Of a DNA stretch of 64,000 bases, positions 23,103 through 37,547 are shown piece by piece. Where the stretch lies: positions 101,796,307 through 101,860,306 of the forward strand of contig OX352772.1 in NCBI GenBank assembly GCA_947095535.1, given 5' to 3'. This stretch comes from Poecilobothrus nobilitatus. Its lineage: Eukaryota; Arthropoda; Insecta; Diptera; Dolichopodidae. Made by a program: the position numbers and the translations under genes. How positions within the stretch are numbered: position 1 is the stretch's first letter; each line of letters starts with the position of its first letter. The notes under the pieces were generated by a model. It was not told where the DNA came from. It saw only the letters and a list, made by a program, of their open reading frames with translations, and did not search any database.

Positions 23103-24650
23103 AATAAGTGAAATACAATGGTTTAGACATTGCCTTGTTTTTATCAGACCAGTGGTGTTTCTCAAAAATATTGTAAATCATAGATTTTTCTTTTCAAAAG
23201 ATATTATTTCTGGCAATGTTTAGACTAAAATCTAATTTACTAATATAGAAGGGTAGAATTTATTTTATTAATATCAGCCGCATTACAAAACTTTAACCAT
23301 TTCAATTATAAATTACTATATCCATTCTTCCACTCAAATTCTATCAGAAGTTGACGATATGACATCTTCGTATCAGTTGAAGTAAATCTGCATTTTTCCC
23401 TTGGAAAAATGTTCTAATTAGTACATTTTTTAAATCAATAGTAGCAAAAGAAGTAAACAGCATATTTATAAAAAAAAGCTGCAAAATAAAAAAATATAAA
23501 TAAAATACAACAGAATATACGAAACTAAAAGCATAATTCTATTTAAAACTATATTGTATCTATGTGAGAATCATATACATATGTATATAGAATAAAAAAA
23601 CAGCCACAGGAAAAAACAAGGAAATATATAAACAGTTGAAACATATATATATGTAAAAACATTTTTTGTCTTAATTTTATACATTTATGTACACATAACC
23701 TCAGGTTTTCGTTAAAAAAGTCAACTCTTCCTCAGAATGTCATTTGAGATATTTGACTTTTCGTTTTATTGGATATTAGCGCCACTGTGGAATGTTTAAA
23801 TACTTGGAGCTTTTTTTTTAGGATAAGTTCACATGGGATGCAAAAATTATTGCGGTTACATTTCGCGTATTATTCGGTAAATATTAACGAATATTTTGCA
23901 TATATTATGCTTCCAAACGTTCGCGAGCTACAAAACGGCGACATTTTTATTTAAAGCAAAGCGATTATAAAGTAACTTTTAAAAGAAAAATAAGGGAAAA
24001 ATAGAAAAATATATTTAAGAAAATATATATTTAATATATGGAGTACAAATCTAAATTTTCTATGTGATAAAGGAGACATAACATATTTTTTTTTATTAAT
24101 TTTAAAATTAACATTAAAATAAATAATGTACTCACAAAAACAATTAATAATTTTTTTATTATTCTAATTTCTAACCTCAAACTATTTAAAATTTTTGACA
24201 ATTAATCAACAACAACGTTTGACACTTTTCATTGTTTTTGAAAGTAGAAAATTTTACTTTTTAAAACTTTAAAAAAAGTAGAAGTGCATACGTTTTTACC
24301 TATCAAAAATTAAAAAGTTTTTGTATAGCAAACAGAATACATACTTGCAAGACTTTTTAAAGTTTTAAAAGGTTTTAAAAATCAAACAGACCTATATATC
24401 TTTGTCAATTAGTACATAACACGATCATAGATATAATAAAATATAGATTGGCAGCTTCTCTTTCACTCTAATGTATTTCATATTCAAGCATTTTCAGCCA
24501 AAAATTAACATATGTTTTACTCTAAAGTTAAAACAGCTGTTTAGATTTTGTACAATTTATGCGTAAAAGCATATAGAACAGTTTCTTCTAAAACCACATG
24601 TACATTCACAGACCACCGTACTTGTATTTATTTAGATTTTAGTTAAGTAG

Positions 24651-24928
24651 TATGAAGTAGTAGCAGAACAAGAAGCAAGATTAAAAAATATAGATATTGA
24701 TAATATAAAAAGAGAAAAGTACAGATTATAATTCCCATCGAATATATGGAAATATATATCTATCTATATTTAAACCAGAAGATAACAAAACTGGATTAGA
24801 GAATTTTAGAAAAATTATTCGATATTATTGTGTTGTAAGTATTGAAATTTACGCTTTATTAATTTTGAAATTAAGCATTTTTTTTTTTGATTCAGATACA
24901 TGAACCAGTTATATCGTCGTGTGGATAA
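24651..24928 (+). pseudogene. Second-gene 3' end, unit 4
   Basis: Has the same 7-bp deletion as unit 3. Confidence 0.45.
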
Positions 24929-26971
24929 ATGATTGTTGTATGTTAAAAACTATAGTTTTGAGTAAAACGAAATGAAAGTTTGAAGCCCTGTATCTCGAAA
25001 CTTATGTGGAAAATGTTTCCAATTTTGGAAATTTTTAGGTAACATGATTCATACCCTATAAAGTTGTAGTATGAAATTTATAGTATGATTTAACAAAAAC
25101 TTCAAAATGAGTATGTTGTATGTTAGTTTTTCGTGAGAAAAATTTTTTGCATAATACAACAGTTTGTTACTTAATATACAACAAATTAATTCCAAAATGT
25201 TAATAATAAATGTCGTATGTTAATATTGCTTAATAATAAATATTTTCATTTTCAGTGAATAAAATAACTTATAACATTGATTGTTAAACTCTGTATTTCT
25301 ATGTTTTAGTTTTATCTTAAAATATCTACACCTATTTTTATAACTACTTGCTGGGTTATTAAAAAATACATTAAAAATAGTTTTTAAATATTAAATTTTA
25401 TTTCAAAATTTTAGTAACCCAAATAATAATTAATATCATAAATTATTGACTTCAGTTAAATTATTTCACAAAATTACTTCTTAGTACATATTTAATAGGT
25501 AGATAATACAAAAATAAAAAATATTTGGACTTTATAATATTTTCTAATTGTCTTAATCAATAAAAAACAAAATTGTTTTGTGCTTTGCAATATCTATACC
25601 AAATTCAAAATTAAATAAAAAATGAATTTTGACAAAACATAAGTTATTTATTCGTATTTCAATAATTATTTATAACATTATTAAATGAAATTTAAGAAAT
25701 TTCATGAATAATGTTATTTCAAAATATAACAGATCCCGATCATGGATCAAAAGCATTCATAACGTTGCGATATAAAGGTTAAAAAAAAAATAATAAATCT
25801 GGTTCAATTAATATTTTAATATTTCAATTAAAACTATAAAAACCAAAATACTATATAGTAAAATAACTAAATATAAGAAATTATTCAACAACCATCAGTT
25901 AACAAAATTTTGATTAAAATAATCGTATATTTCGAATTCGTTATAATCGTATACATATTATTATATTCTCGTATATTATTAATCTTATATTATTATTATA
26001 TTTATAAAATTAATAATTAAAAATGTTGATACAGTATTTTTCATTCTAATTAGAATTTTTAAAATTCATGATATTGCTTTATTTTGTTTTGAAATTGTTT
26101 GAATTTATTTAGAATAGTTATTTCCTATTCTTAAAGTGGGTACCTACTTAATACTGAATATAGAAATATACCTACTTTTCAGAAATTAGTTGTTTTGGGA
26201 TTTAATACACATGAATGATATTTTTATAATTACATTTTTGACTAATAAAAAATCTAAATAATACCAAACAATTTAAATATGAAAAAAAACTGATTTAAAA
26301 CGAAACATAAAGCTGAAAATGAAAAATACTGTAATTTAATTGTTTGTTTAAAAATATAATACCTGGCGCAAAACGAACTATTTCTTCGACATCGTCAAAT
26401 ATTTCATTTGCCATAATTAAAAAGTAAAAAAAAAAAGATTAATTTAAAAAAATAAATAAAACAAAAATTTTAATTTTACGTACTCAAGATTTTTTTTTGT
26501 AAAACTGGCGGCAGCGATTTAGCCATTATGCTCGTCATTTAAACAAAAACAAATATGTACTAATTTACTTTTTTAAAAGTTTATTATCGTTTACATGTAA
26601 TTTGCTATTAACATACGACAAATAAATATTAATATTTGAATATTTATGTGTGGTATGTTAAGACATACAACAATTTCTTATTATAACCTTGTATTCAAAT
26701 GTTGTATGTTAAACATACGACAATTTATTACTGGAAAGAGCAAACACATAGAAATGTTGTCGTATGTTGTATTTTTTAGCAACATACGACAAATTAATAT
26801 TAAAACTGTTATAAACTAACTACATACGACAATTTAATATTGAATATCTAGCTAACGGTAGAATATATCGAAAAACGGACAAAAGAGCAAAAAAAATTAT
26901 TTCAGAAACTTTCATAATGTAAAATTGTCCAAAATTCAACTTACGGCAATCATTTATCCACACGACGATAT
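24911..26971. mobile_element. 2 kb transposon-like element E4
   Basis: 2061 bp. It keeps a fuller reverse motif (agacatacaacaa, about 26662) that lost four bases in E1, E2, E3, E5 and E9. Confidence 0.65.
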
Positions 26972-27937
26972 ATTAAACTAATTTGTTAGAGAAAACTTCA
27001 TACTCCAGTTTTATGTATTCAGTGCTATGTGACATATTATTTTGATTTGACAAAATGAGATTCAATCCCATATTATCAACTTATAAAAATACTGTTCACC
27101 AATAAATTGTAACATTATTACTTCTTTATTTAAAAGAACTTCCAAAAAATTGTTGATTCCCATATTTTATGAAACAAAAATTACAAAATATTAAAAAGGT
27201 ACTATTATTACAGTTAAATAAAACCTAATGGTATTATATCTGAAAGGTAAAATATCTGATAAAGGTTATATGTAAGTTATTTATTTGTTAAATTGTTTTG
27301 AAAATACATTAATTTATAATTTTTTTTAACTAGAAAATATATATATGTATATACATATATGTATTTCATTAGAATGCTATTACAAAGAACAATTCATGAT
27401 TTCTAATAAGAGTTCATTGTCAATAATCAGAATTCAATTTTAAAACATTATTCAATATTAAATAATCAAACAAATTTTTATTTTACTTTGATTTCTGTAA
27501 ATAAAAAAATTTAAAAAGCGCGAAAGTTTCTTTTTGATGATGCAAAAACAGCTGTTACTCAAAAAGTGGCTGAAATTTTTTCGTTATGTTGCCTATCTAT
27601 TAATATTATATCTATGAGTTAAACCAATATTTATTTTGATTCAAAATGGATTCAAAACTGGCTAACATATGGCTTTCAAGAATTTAAAAAATTTCATATG
27701 GCGGTAATAAAAACAAAAAATGGCGCTATTTTTGACATTAGGTGGAAATACTTTGACTTTTCCATAATTTTTGACAAAAAAAAAAATTTGTTCTAAGTCA
27801 ACCACCTATGCATGCAAGTGTAAACAAAAACAGGGCTATATACATACATATATGTTTAATAAGAAGTCATTTACTTTATTTGGTAATTGAGAATTTATTA
27901 TTAATATTAAAATTTTAAAGCAGAGTAGGTTAACTCC

Positions 27938-29424
27938 ATGTTAATTGGAGAATTAAGAAAGCTTGTATTTGTTCAATTATTTGAGCAAATTCCTTCAATT
28001 ACGGATGATTTATCTAATGTTATTAGAAAACAAAACGCAACTTAGGAAAAAATGGTGATATCAGTTTTTCACTATTATGTGAAGGTTGGATAAACAAAAC
28101 GTTACAAGAAGTATTTAATGTAGATAAAGAAAAATTTTTAAGAAAATGCATTTATTTAAAAGAAAAGAGTTTGGAATGGCCAATGCTTATTGAAAAAATT
28201 TGCTTTAATAATGAAAGATGCACATTACATTTAAATAGGCTTATTGCTATGAAATGTGTTTTTAGTGAAATGTTAAAAAATCCTTATGGAAAAATTCATA
28301 TGATCACAATTTTCGTGTTGTATTTTCTGACAGTGTTATTAAGGATATAACAAGTTGGAGATCTAATGAAATTGCGTTGACCATACAAAATGTTATTAAT
28401 TTTTGTAAAATTAAAGAATTAAAATTTGATAAAAATTTTTATTTATAAATTTAGATTTACACTTCTTAGTTAATGGTTCTAAAACGGAATGTAATAATGC
28501 AAATATTCTAGTTTATTGTGGAATTGTTATAGATAGAACAACAAAGAAAAAATCCAACATAACTTTTGATGAATATTTTTGGTAAGATTTTAAGTATTGA
28601 AAATTGTTTTTGACTGATATGCAATTAATAGCTATTCACATTATTGGATATGCAACTAATGCAATTAATAGCTATTCACATTTAACTGATATGCAATTAA
28701 TAGCTATTCACAAATATGGAATTAGAATAAAAGAAAGCCATTATTTTAAACAATTGTTAGACAAACTTGGAAGAGCTGCCGTTATAATAGAGTTGGTAGA
28801 TGTCAAACATACGAGTCCGGTACAAACTGTTAAAGATAATAATGGCTGTTCAAAGGGTAAATAAATTTAGTATTATAATATTCAAAATTCCTTTTTTACA
28901 TTAGGGGCAGCCTTTATTTTATACAATTGTGCTAGAATTGAAACAATTTTGGAATCATTTAATGAAAAAGTAAAACAAGAATTTTATCCAGAGCTTCCAC
29001 ATTTGCTAGATGTTGATTTATCAAGTTTAATTGAAGAAGTATACCAATTTCTTTTACAATTCTAACTGTTAAATATAGTTATTTCATTTAATAGGAAGAG
29101 TGGGAATTGGTTTACAATTATCTAGTGATTTTTCCAGATATGCTTGTAAGAGTTCTACAAGATTTGGAATATGGGAAATGTGCTCCATATCTATTACCTA
29201 AATTTTTAAATGGACTTGCATCTGTATTTAGTGTATATTACAAAAGAGTAAAAATCTTATTGGTACATTTTTTTAAAAATAAGTTTATATTCTTAATAAA
29301 AAATTATGTTTTAGGATAATCGGAATAAGTGCAATATTTGCTAGAATTTATCTGCTTAAGTGTTCATAAAATTTTTAAATTGTCTTTAAAATTTCTCGAT
29401 ATTAAAAGTATAAAAAAAATGTAA
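27938..29424 (+). pseudogene. DALRD3-like pseudogene, unit 5
   Basis: In addition to the early N-terminal stop and the 2-bp loss, it lacks 8 bp at the start of the last exon (29325), so the exon D reading frame is lost at once. One change in exon 1 (atgctt near 28185) replaces a proline codon. Confidence 0.8.
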
Positions 29425-30972
29425 AATAAGTGAAATACAATGGTTTAGACATTGCCTTGTTTTTATCAGACCAGTGGTGTTTCTCAAAAATATTGTAAAT
29501 CATAGATTTTTCTTTTCAAAAGATATTATTTCTGGCAATGTTTAGACTAAAATCTAATTTACTAATATAGAAGGGTAGAATTTATTTTATTAATATCAGC
29601 CGCATTACAAAACTTTAACCATTTCAATTATAAATTACTATATCCATTCTTCCACTCAAATTCTATCAGAAGTTGACGATATGACATCTTCGTATCAGTT
29701 GAAGTAAATCTGCATTTTTCCCTTGGAAAAATGTTCTAATTAGTACATTTTTTAAATCAATAGTAGCAAAAGAAGTAAACAGCATATTTATAAAAAAAAG
29801 CTGCAAAATAAAAAAATATAAATAAAATACAACAGAATATACGAAACTAAAAACATAATTCTATTTAAAACTATATTGTATCTATGTGAGAATCATATAC
29901 ATATGTATATAGAATAAAAAAACAGCCACAGGAAAAAACAAGGAAATATATAAACAGTTGAAACATATATATATGTAAAAACATTTTTTGTCTTAATTTT
30001 ATACATTTATGTACACATAACCTCAGGTTTTCGTTAAAAAAGTCAACTCTTCCTCAGAATGTCATTTGAGATATTTGACTTTTCGTTTTATTGGATATTA
30101 GCGCCACTGTGGAATGTTTAAATACTTGGAGCTTTTTTTTTAGGATAAGTTCACATGGGATGCAAAAATTATTGCGGTTACATTTCGCGTATTATTCGGT
30201 AAATATTAACGAATATTTTGCATATATTATGCTTCCAAACGTTCGCGAGCTACAAAACGGCGACATTTTTATTTAAAGCAAAGCGATTATAAAGTAACTT
30301 TTAAAAGACAAATAAGGGAAAAATGGAAAAATATATTTAAGAAAATATATATTTAATATATTGAGTACAAATCTAAATTTTCTATGTGATAAAGGAGACA
30401 TAACATATTTTTTTTTATTAATTTTAAAATTAACATTAAAATAAATAATGTACTCACAAAAACAATTAATAATTTTTTTATTATTCTAATTTCTAACCTC
30501 AAACTATTTAAAATTTTTGACAATTAATCAACAACAACGTTTGACACTTTTCATTCTTTTTGAAAGTAGAAAATTTTACTTTTTAAAACTTTAAAAAAAG
30601 TAGAAGTGCATACGTTTTTACCTATCAAAAATTAAAAAGTTTTTGTATAGCAAACACAATACATACTTGCAAGACTTTTTAAAGTTTTAAAAGGTTTTAA
30701 AAATCAAACAGACCTATATATCTTTGTCAATTAGTACATAACACGATCATAGATATAATAAAATATAGATTGGCAGCTTCTCTTTCACTCTAATGTATTT
30801 CATATTCAAGCATTTTCAGCCAAAAATTAACATATGTTTTACTCTAAAGTTAAAACAGCTGTTTAGATTTTGTACAATTTATGCGTAAAAGCATATAGAA
30901 CAGTTTCTTCTAAAACCACATGTACATTCACAGACCACCGTACTTGTATTTATTTAGATTTTAGTTAAGTAG

Positions 30973-31256
30973 TATGAAGTAGTAGCAGAACAAGAAGCAA
31001 GATTAAAAAATATAGATATTGATAATAAAAAATATAAAAAGAGAAAAGTACAGATTATAATTCCCATCGAATATATGGAAATATATATCTATCTATATTT
31101 AAACCAGAAGATAACAAAACTGGATTAGAGAATTTTAGAAAAATTATTCGATATGTTTGTGTTGTAAGTATTGAAATTTACGCTTTATTAATTTTGAAAT
31201 TAAGCATTTTTTTTTTGATTCAGATACATGAACCAGTTATATCGTCGTGTGGATAA
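30973..31256 (+). pseudogene. Second-gene 3' end, unit 5
   Basis: Private substitution in the last two codons before the donor (tatgtttgtgtt, about 31153); otherwise as unit 1. Confidence 0.45.
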
Positions 31257-33292
31257 ATGATTGTTGTATGTTAAAAACTATAGTTTTGAGTAAAACGAAA
31301 TGAAAGTTTGAAGCCCTGTATCTCGAAACTTATGTGGAAAATGTTTCCAATTTTGGAAATTTTTAGGTAACATGATTCATACCCTATAAAGTTGTAGTAT
31401 GAAATTTATAGTATGATTTAACAAAAACTTCAAAATGGGAATGTTGTATGTTAGTTTTTCGTGAGAAAAATTTTTTGCATAATACAACAGTTTGTTACTT
31501 AATATACAACAAATTAATTCCAAAATGTTAATAATAAATGTCGTATGTTAATATTGCTTAATAATAAATATTTTCATTTTCAGTGAATAAAATAACTTAT
31601 AACATTGATTGTTAAACTCTGTATTTCTATGTTTTAGTTTTATCTTAAAATATCTACACCTATTTTTATAACTACTTGCTGGGTTATTAAAAAATACATT
31701 AAAAATAGTTTTTAAATATTAAATTTTATTTCAAAATTTTAGTAACCCAAATAATTAATATCATAAATTATTGACTTCAGTTAAATTATTTCACAAAATT
31801 ACTTCTTAGTACATATTTAATAGGTAGATAATACAAAAATAAAAAATATTTGGACTTTATAATATTTTCTAATTGTCTTAATCAATAAAAAACAAAATTG
31901 TTTTGTGCTTTGCAATATCTATACCAAATTCAAAATTAAATAAAAAATGAATTTTGACAAAACATAAGTTATTTATTCGTATTTCAATAATTATTTATAA
32001 CATTATTAAATGAAATTTAAGAAATTTCATGAATAATGTTATTTCAAATTATAACAGATCCCGATCATGGATCAAAAGCATTCATAACGTTGCGATATAA
32101 AGGTTAAAAAAAAAATAATAAATCTGGTTCAATTAATATTTTAATATTTCAATTAAAACTATAAAAACCAAAATACTATATAGTAAAATAACTAAATATA
32201 AGAAATTATTCAACAACCATCAGTTAACAAAATTTTGATTAAAATAATCGTATATTTCGAATTCGTTATAATCGTATACATATTATTATATTCTCGTATA
32301 TTATTAATCTTATATTATTATTATATTTATAAAATTAATAATTAAAAATATTGATACAGTATTTTTCATTCTAATTAGAATTTTTAAAATTCATGATATT
32401 GCTTTATTTTGTTTTGAAATTGTTTGAATTTATTTAGAATAGTTATTTCCTATTCTTAAAGTGGGTACCTACTTAATACTGAATATAGAAATATACCTAC
32501 TTTTCAGAAATTAGTTGTTTTGGGATTTAATACACATGAATGATATTTTTATAATTACATTTTTGACTAATAAAAAATCTAAATAATACCAAACAATTTA
32601 AATATGAAAAAAAACTGATTTAAAACGAAACATAAAGCTGAAAATGAAAAATACTGTAATTTAATTGTTTGTTTAAAAATATAATACCTGGCGCAAAACG
32701 AACTATTTCTTCGACATCGTCTAATATTTCATTTGCCATAATTAAAAAGTAAAAAAAAAAAGATTAATTTAAAAAAATAAATAAAACAAAAATTTTAATT
32801 TTACGTACTCAAGATTTTTTTTTGTAAAACTGGCGGCAGCGATTTAGCCATTATGCTCGTCATTTAAACAAAAACAAATATGTACTAATTTACTTTTTTA
32901 AAGGTTTATTATCGTTTACATGTAATTTGCTATTAACATACGACAAATAAATATTAATATTTGAATATTTATGTGTGGTATGTTAAGACAACAATTTCTT
33001 ATTATAACCTTGTATTCAAATGTTGTATGTTAAACATACGACAATTTATTACTGCAAAGAGCAAACACATAGAAATGTTGTCGTATGTTGTATTTTTTAG
33101 CAACATACGACAAATTAATATTAAAACTGTTATAAACTAACTACATACGACAATTTAATATTGAATATCTAGCTAACGGTAGAATATATCGAAAAACGGA
33201 CAAAAGAGCAAAAAAAATTATTTCAGAAACTTTCATAATGTAAAATTGTCCAAAATTCAACTTACGGCAATCATTTATCCACACGACGATAT
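31239..33292. mobile_element. 2 kb transposon-like element E5
   Basis: 2054 bp with a few private substitutions (for example ATTACTGCAAAG near 33051) and unchanged terminal repeats. Confidence 0.65.
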
Positions 33293-34258
33293 ATTAAACT
33301 AATTTGTTAGAGAAAACTTCATACTCCAGTTTTATGTATTCAGTGCTATGTGACATATTATTTTGATTTGACAAAATGAGATTCAATCCCATATTATCAA
33401 CTTATAAAAATACTGTTCACCAATAAATTGTAACATTATTACTTCTTTATTTAAAAGAACTTCCAAAAAATTGTTGATTCCCATATTTTATGAAACAAAA
33501 ATTACAAAATATTAAAAAGGTACTATTATTACAGTTAAATAAAACCTAATGGTATTATATCTGAAAGGTAAAATATCTGATAAAGGTTATATGTAAGTTA
33601 TTTATTTGTTAAATTGTTTTGAAAATACATTAATTTATAATTTTTTTTAACTAGAAAATATATATATGTATATACATATATGTATTTCATTAGAATGCTA
33701 TAACAAAGAACAATTCATGATTTCTAATAAGAGTTCATTGTCAATAATCAGAATTCAATTTTAAAACATCATTCAATATTAAATAATCAAACAAATTTTT
33801 ATTTTACTTTGATTTCTGTAAATAAAAAAATTTAAAAAGCGCGAAAGTTTCTTTTTGATGATGCAAAAACAGCTGTTACTCAAAAAGTGGCTGAAATTTT
33901 TTCGTTATGTTGCCTATCTATTAATATTATATCTATGAGTTAAACCAATATTTATTTTGATTCAAAATGGATTCAAAACTGGCTAACATATGGCTTTCAA
34001 GAATTTAAAAAATTTCATATGGCGGTAATAAAAACAAAAAATGGCGCTATTTTTGACATTAGGTGGAAATACTTTGACTTTTCCATAATTTTTGACAAAA
34101 AAAAAAATTTGTTCTAAGTCAGCCACCTATGCATGCAAGTGTAAACAAAAACAGGGCTATATACATACATATATGTTTAATAAGAAGTCATTTACTTTAT
34201 TTGGTAATTGAGAATTTATTATTAATATTAAAATTTTAAAGCAGAGTAGGTTAACTCC

Positions 34259-35759
34259 ATGTTAATTGGAGAATTAAGAAAGCTTGTATTTGTTCAATTA
34301 TTTGAGCAAATTCCTTCAATTACGGATGATTTATCTAATGTTATTAGAAAACAAAACGCAACTTAGGAAAAAATGGTGATATCAGTTTTTCACTATTATG
34401 TGAAGGTTGGATAAACAAAACGTTACAAGAAGTATCTACATTAAGTAGATAAAGAAAAATTTTTAAGAAAATGCATTTATTTAAAAGAAAAGAGTTTGGA
34501 ATGGCCAATGCCTATTGAAAAAATTTGCTTTAATAATGAAAGATGCACATTACATTTAAATAGGCTTATTGCTATGAAATGTGTTTTTAGTGAAATGTTA
34601 AAAAATTCTTATGGAAAAATTCATATGATCACAATTTTCGTGTTGTATTTTCTGACAGTGTTATTAAGGATATAACAAGTTGGAGATCTAATGAAATTGC
34701 GTTGACCATACAAAATGTTATTAATTTTTGTAAAATTAAAGAATTAAAATTTGATAAAAATTTTTATTTATAAATTTAGATTTACACTTAGTTAATGGTT
34801 CTAAAACGGAATGTAATAATGCAAATATTCTAGTTTATTGTGGAATTGTTATAGATAGAACAACAAAGAAAAAATCCAACATAACTTTTGATGAATATTT
34901 TTGGTAAGATTTTAAGTATTGAAAATTGTTTTTGACTGATATGCAATTAATAGCTATTCACATTATTGGATATGCAACTAATGCAATTAATAGCTATTCA
35001 CATTTAACTGATATGCAATTAATAGCTATTCACAAATATGGAATTAGAATAAAAGAAAGCCATTATTTTAAACAATTGTTAGACAAACTTGGAAGAGCTG
35101 CCGTTATAATAGATTTGGTAGATGTCAAACATACGAGTCCGGTACAAACTGTTAAAGATAATAATGGCTGTTCAAAGGGTAAATAAATTTAGTATTATAA
35201 TATTATTCAAAATTCCTTTTTTACATTAGGGGCAGCCTTTATTTTATACAATTGTGCTAGAATTGAAACAATTTTGGAATCATTTAATGAAAAAGTAAAA
35301 CAAGAATTTTATCCAGAGCTTCCACATTTGCTAGATGTTGATTTATCAAGTTTAATTGAAGAAGTATACCAATTTCTTTTACAATTCTAACTGTTAAATA
35401 TAGTTATTTCATTTAATAGGAAGAGTGGGAATTGGTTTACAATTATCTAGTGATTTTTCCAGATATGCTTGTAAGAGTTCTACAAGATTTGGAATATGGG
35501 AAATGTGCTCCATATCTATTACCTAAATTTTTAAATGGACTTGCATCTGTATTTAGTGTATATTACAAAAGAGTAAAAATCTTATTGGTACATTTTTTTA
35601 AAAATAAGTTTATATTCTTAATAAAAAATTATGTTTTAGGATAATCGGAAGCATTTAATAAGTGCAATATTTGCTAGAATTTATCTGCTTAAAAGTGTTC
35701 ATAAAATTTTTAAATTGTCTTTAAAATTTCTCGATATTAAAAGTATAAAAAAAATGTAA
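34259..35759 (+). pseudogene. DALRD3-like pseudogene, unit 6 (C-terminal half open)
   Basis: The N-terminal exon is truncated as in most units and has an extra disruption (agtatctacattaag near 34431). The spliced frame 34941-35178, 35230-35363, 35420-35587, 35640-35759 stays open for 219 codons. A Glu-to-Asp change (IIDLVD) is shared with units 7, 9 and 10. Confidence 0.8.
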
Positions 35760-37263
35760 AATAAGTGAAATTTCTCAAAAATATTGTAAATCATAGATTT
35801 TTCTTTTCAAAAGATATTATTTCTGGCAATGTTTAGACTAAAATCTAATTTACTAATATAGAAGGGTAGAATTTATTTTATTAATATCAGCCGCATTACA
35901 AAACTTTAACCATTTCAATTATAAATTACTATATCCATTCTTCCACTCAAATTCTATCAGAAGTTGACGATATGACATCTTCGTATCAGTTGAAGTAAAT
36001 CTGCATTTTTCCCTTGGAAAAATGTTCTAATTAGTACATTTTTTAAATCAATAGTAGCAAAAGAAGTAAACAGCATATTTATAAAAAAAAGCTGCAAAAT
36101 AAAAAAATATAAATAAAATACAACAGAATATACGAAACTAAAAACATAATTCTATTTAAAACTATATTGTATCTATGTGAGAATCATATACATATGTATA
36201 TAGAATAAAAAAACAGCCACAGGAAAAAACAAGGAAATATATAAACAGTTGAAACATATATATATGTAAAAACATTTTTTGTCTTAATTTTATACATTTA
36301 TGTACACATAACCTCAGGTTTTCGTTAAAAAAGTCAACTCTTCCTCAGAATGTCATTTGAGATATTTGACTTTTCGTTTTATTGGATATTAGCGCCACTG
36401 TGGAATGTTTAAATACTTGGAGCTTTTTTTTTAGGATAAGTTCACATGGGATGCAAAAATTATTGCGGTTACATTTCGCGTATTATTCGGTAAATATTAA
36501 CGAATATTTTGCATATATTATGCTTCCAAACGTTCGCGAGCTACAAAACGGCGACATTTTTATTTAAAGCAAAGCGATTATAAAGTAACTTTTAAAAGAA
36601 AAATAAGGGAAAAATGGAAAAATATATTTAAGAAAATATATATTTAATATATTGAGTACAAATCTAAATTTTCTATGTGATAAAGGAGACATAACATATT
36701 TTTTTTTATTAATTTTAAAATTAACATTAAAATAAATAATGTACTCACAAAAACAATTAATAATTTTTTTATTATTCTAATTTCTAACCTCAAACTATTT
36801 AAAATTTTTGACAATTAATCAACAACAACGTTTGACACTTTTCATTCTTTTTGAAAGTAGAAAATTTTACTTTTTAAAACTTTAAAAAAAGTAGAAGTGC
36901 ATACGTTTTTACCTATCAAAAATTAAAAAGTTTTTGTATAGCAAACAGAATACATACTTGCAAGACTTTTTAAAGTTTTAAAAGGTTTTAAAAATCAAAC
37001 AGACCTATATATCTTTGTCAATTAGTACATAACACGATCATAGATATAATAAAATATAGATTGGCAGCTTCTCTTTCACTCTAATGTATTTCATATTCAA
37101 GCATTTTCAGCCAAAAATTAACATATGTTTTACTCTAAAGTTAAAACAGCTGTTTAGATTTTGTACAATTTATGCGTAAAAGCATATAGAACAGTTTCTT
37201 CTAAAACCACATGTACATTCACAGACCACCGTACTTGTATTTATTTAGATTTTAGTTAAGTAG

Positions 37264-37547
37264 TATGAAGTAGTAGCAGAACAAGAAGCAAGATTAAAAA
37301 ATATAGATATTGATAATAAAAAATATAAAAAGAGAAAAGTACAGATTATAATTCCCATCGAATATATGGAAATATATATCTATCTATATTTAAACCAGAA
37401 GATAACAAAACTGGATTAGAGAATTTTAGAAAAATTATTCGATATTATTGTGTTGTAAGTATTGAAATTTACGCTTTATTAATTTTGAAATTAAGCATTT
37501 TTTTTTTGATTCAGATACATGAACCAGTTATATCGTCGTGTGGATAA
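37264..37547 (+). pseudogene. Second-gene 3' end, unit 6
   Basis: As in unit 1, with the T-run of the acceptor shortened. Confidence 0.45.

Larger units (their letters stand above)
20560..26893 (+). repeat. Tandem array unit 4 (6334 bp)
   Basis: Collinear copy. It retains ATAC in the motif agacatacaacaa near 26663 (also in units 6 and 7) and a longer AATAAT run near 25424 (also in units 6-9), while sharing the 7-bp deletion with unit 3. It is therefore a mosaic of two variant groups. Confidence 0.97.
26894..33214 (+). repeat. Tandem array unit 5 (6321 bp)
   Basis: Collinear copy. Private changes include an 8-bp loss at the start of the last DALRD3-like exon (near 29325), a 3-bp loss inside the first short intron (near 28880), and a changed triplet (tatgtttgt) near 31154. 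Confidence 0.97.
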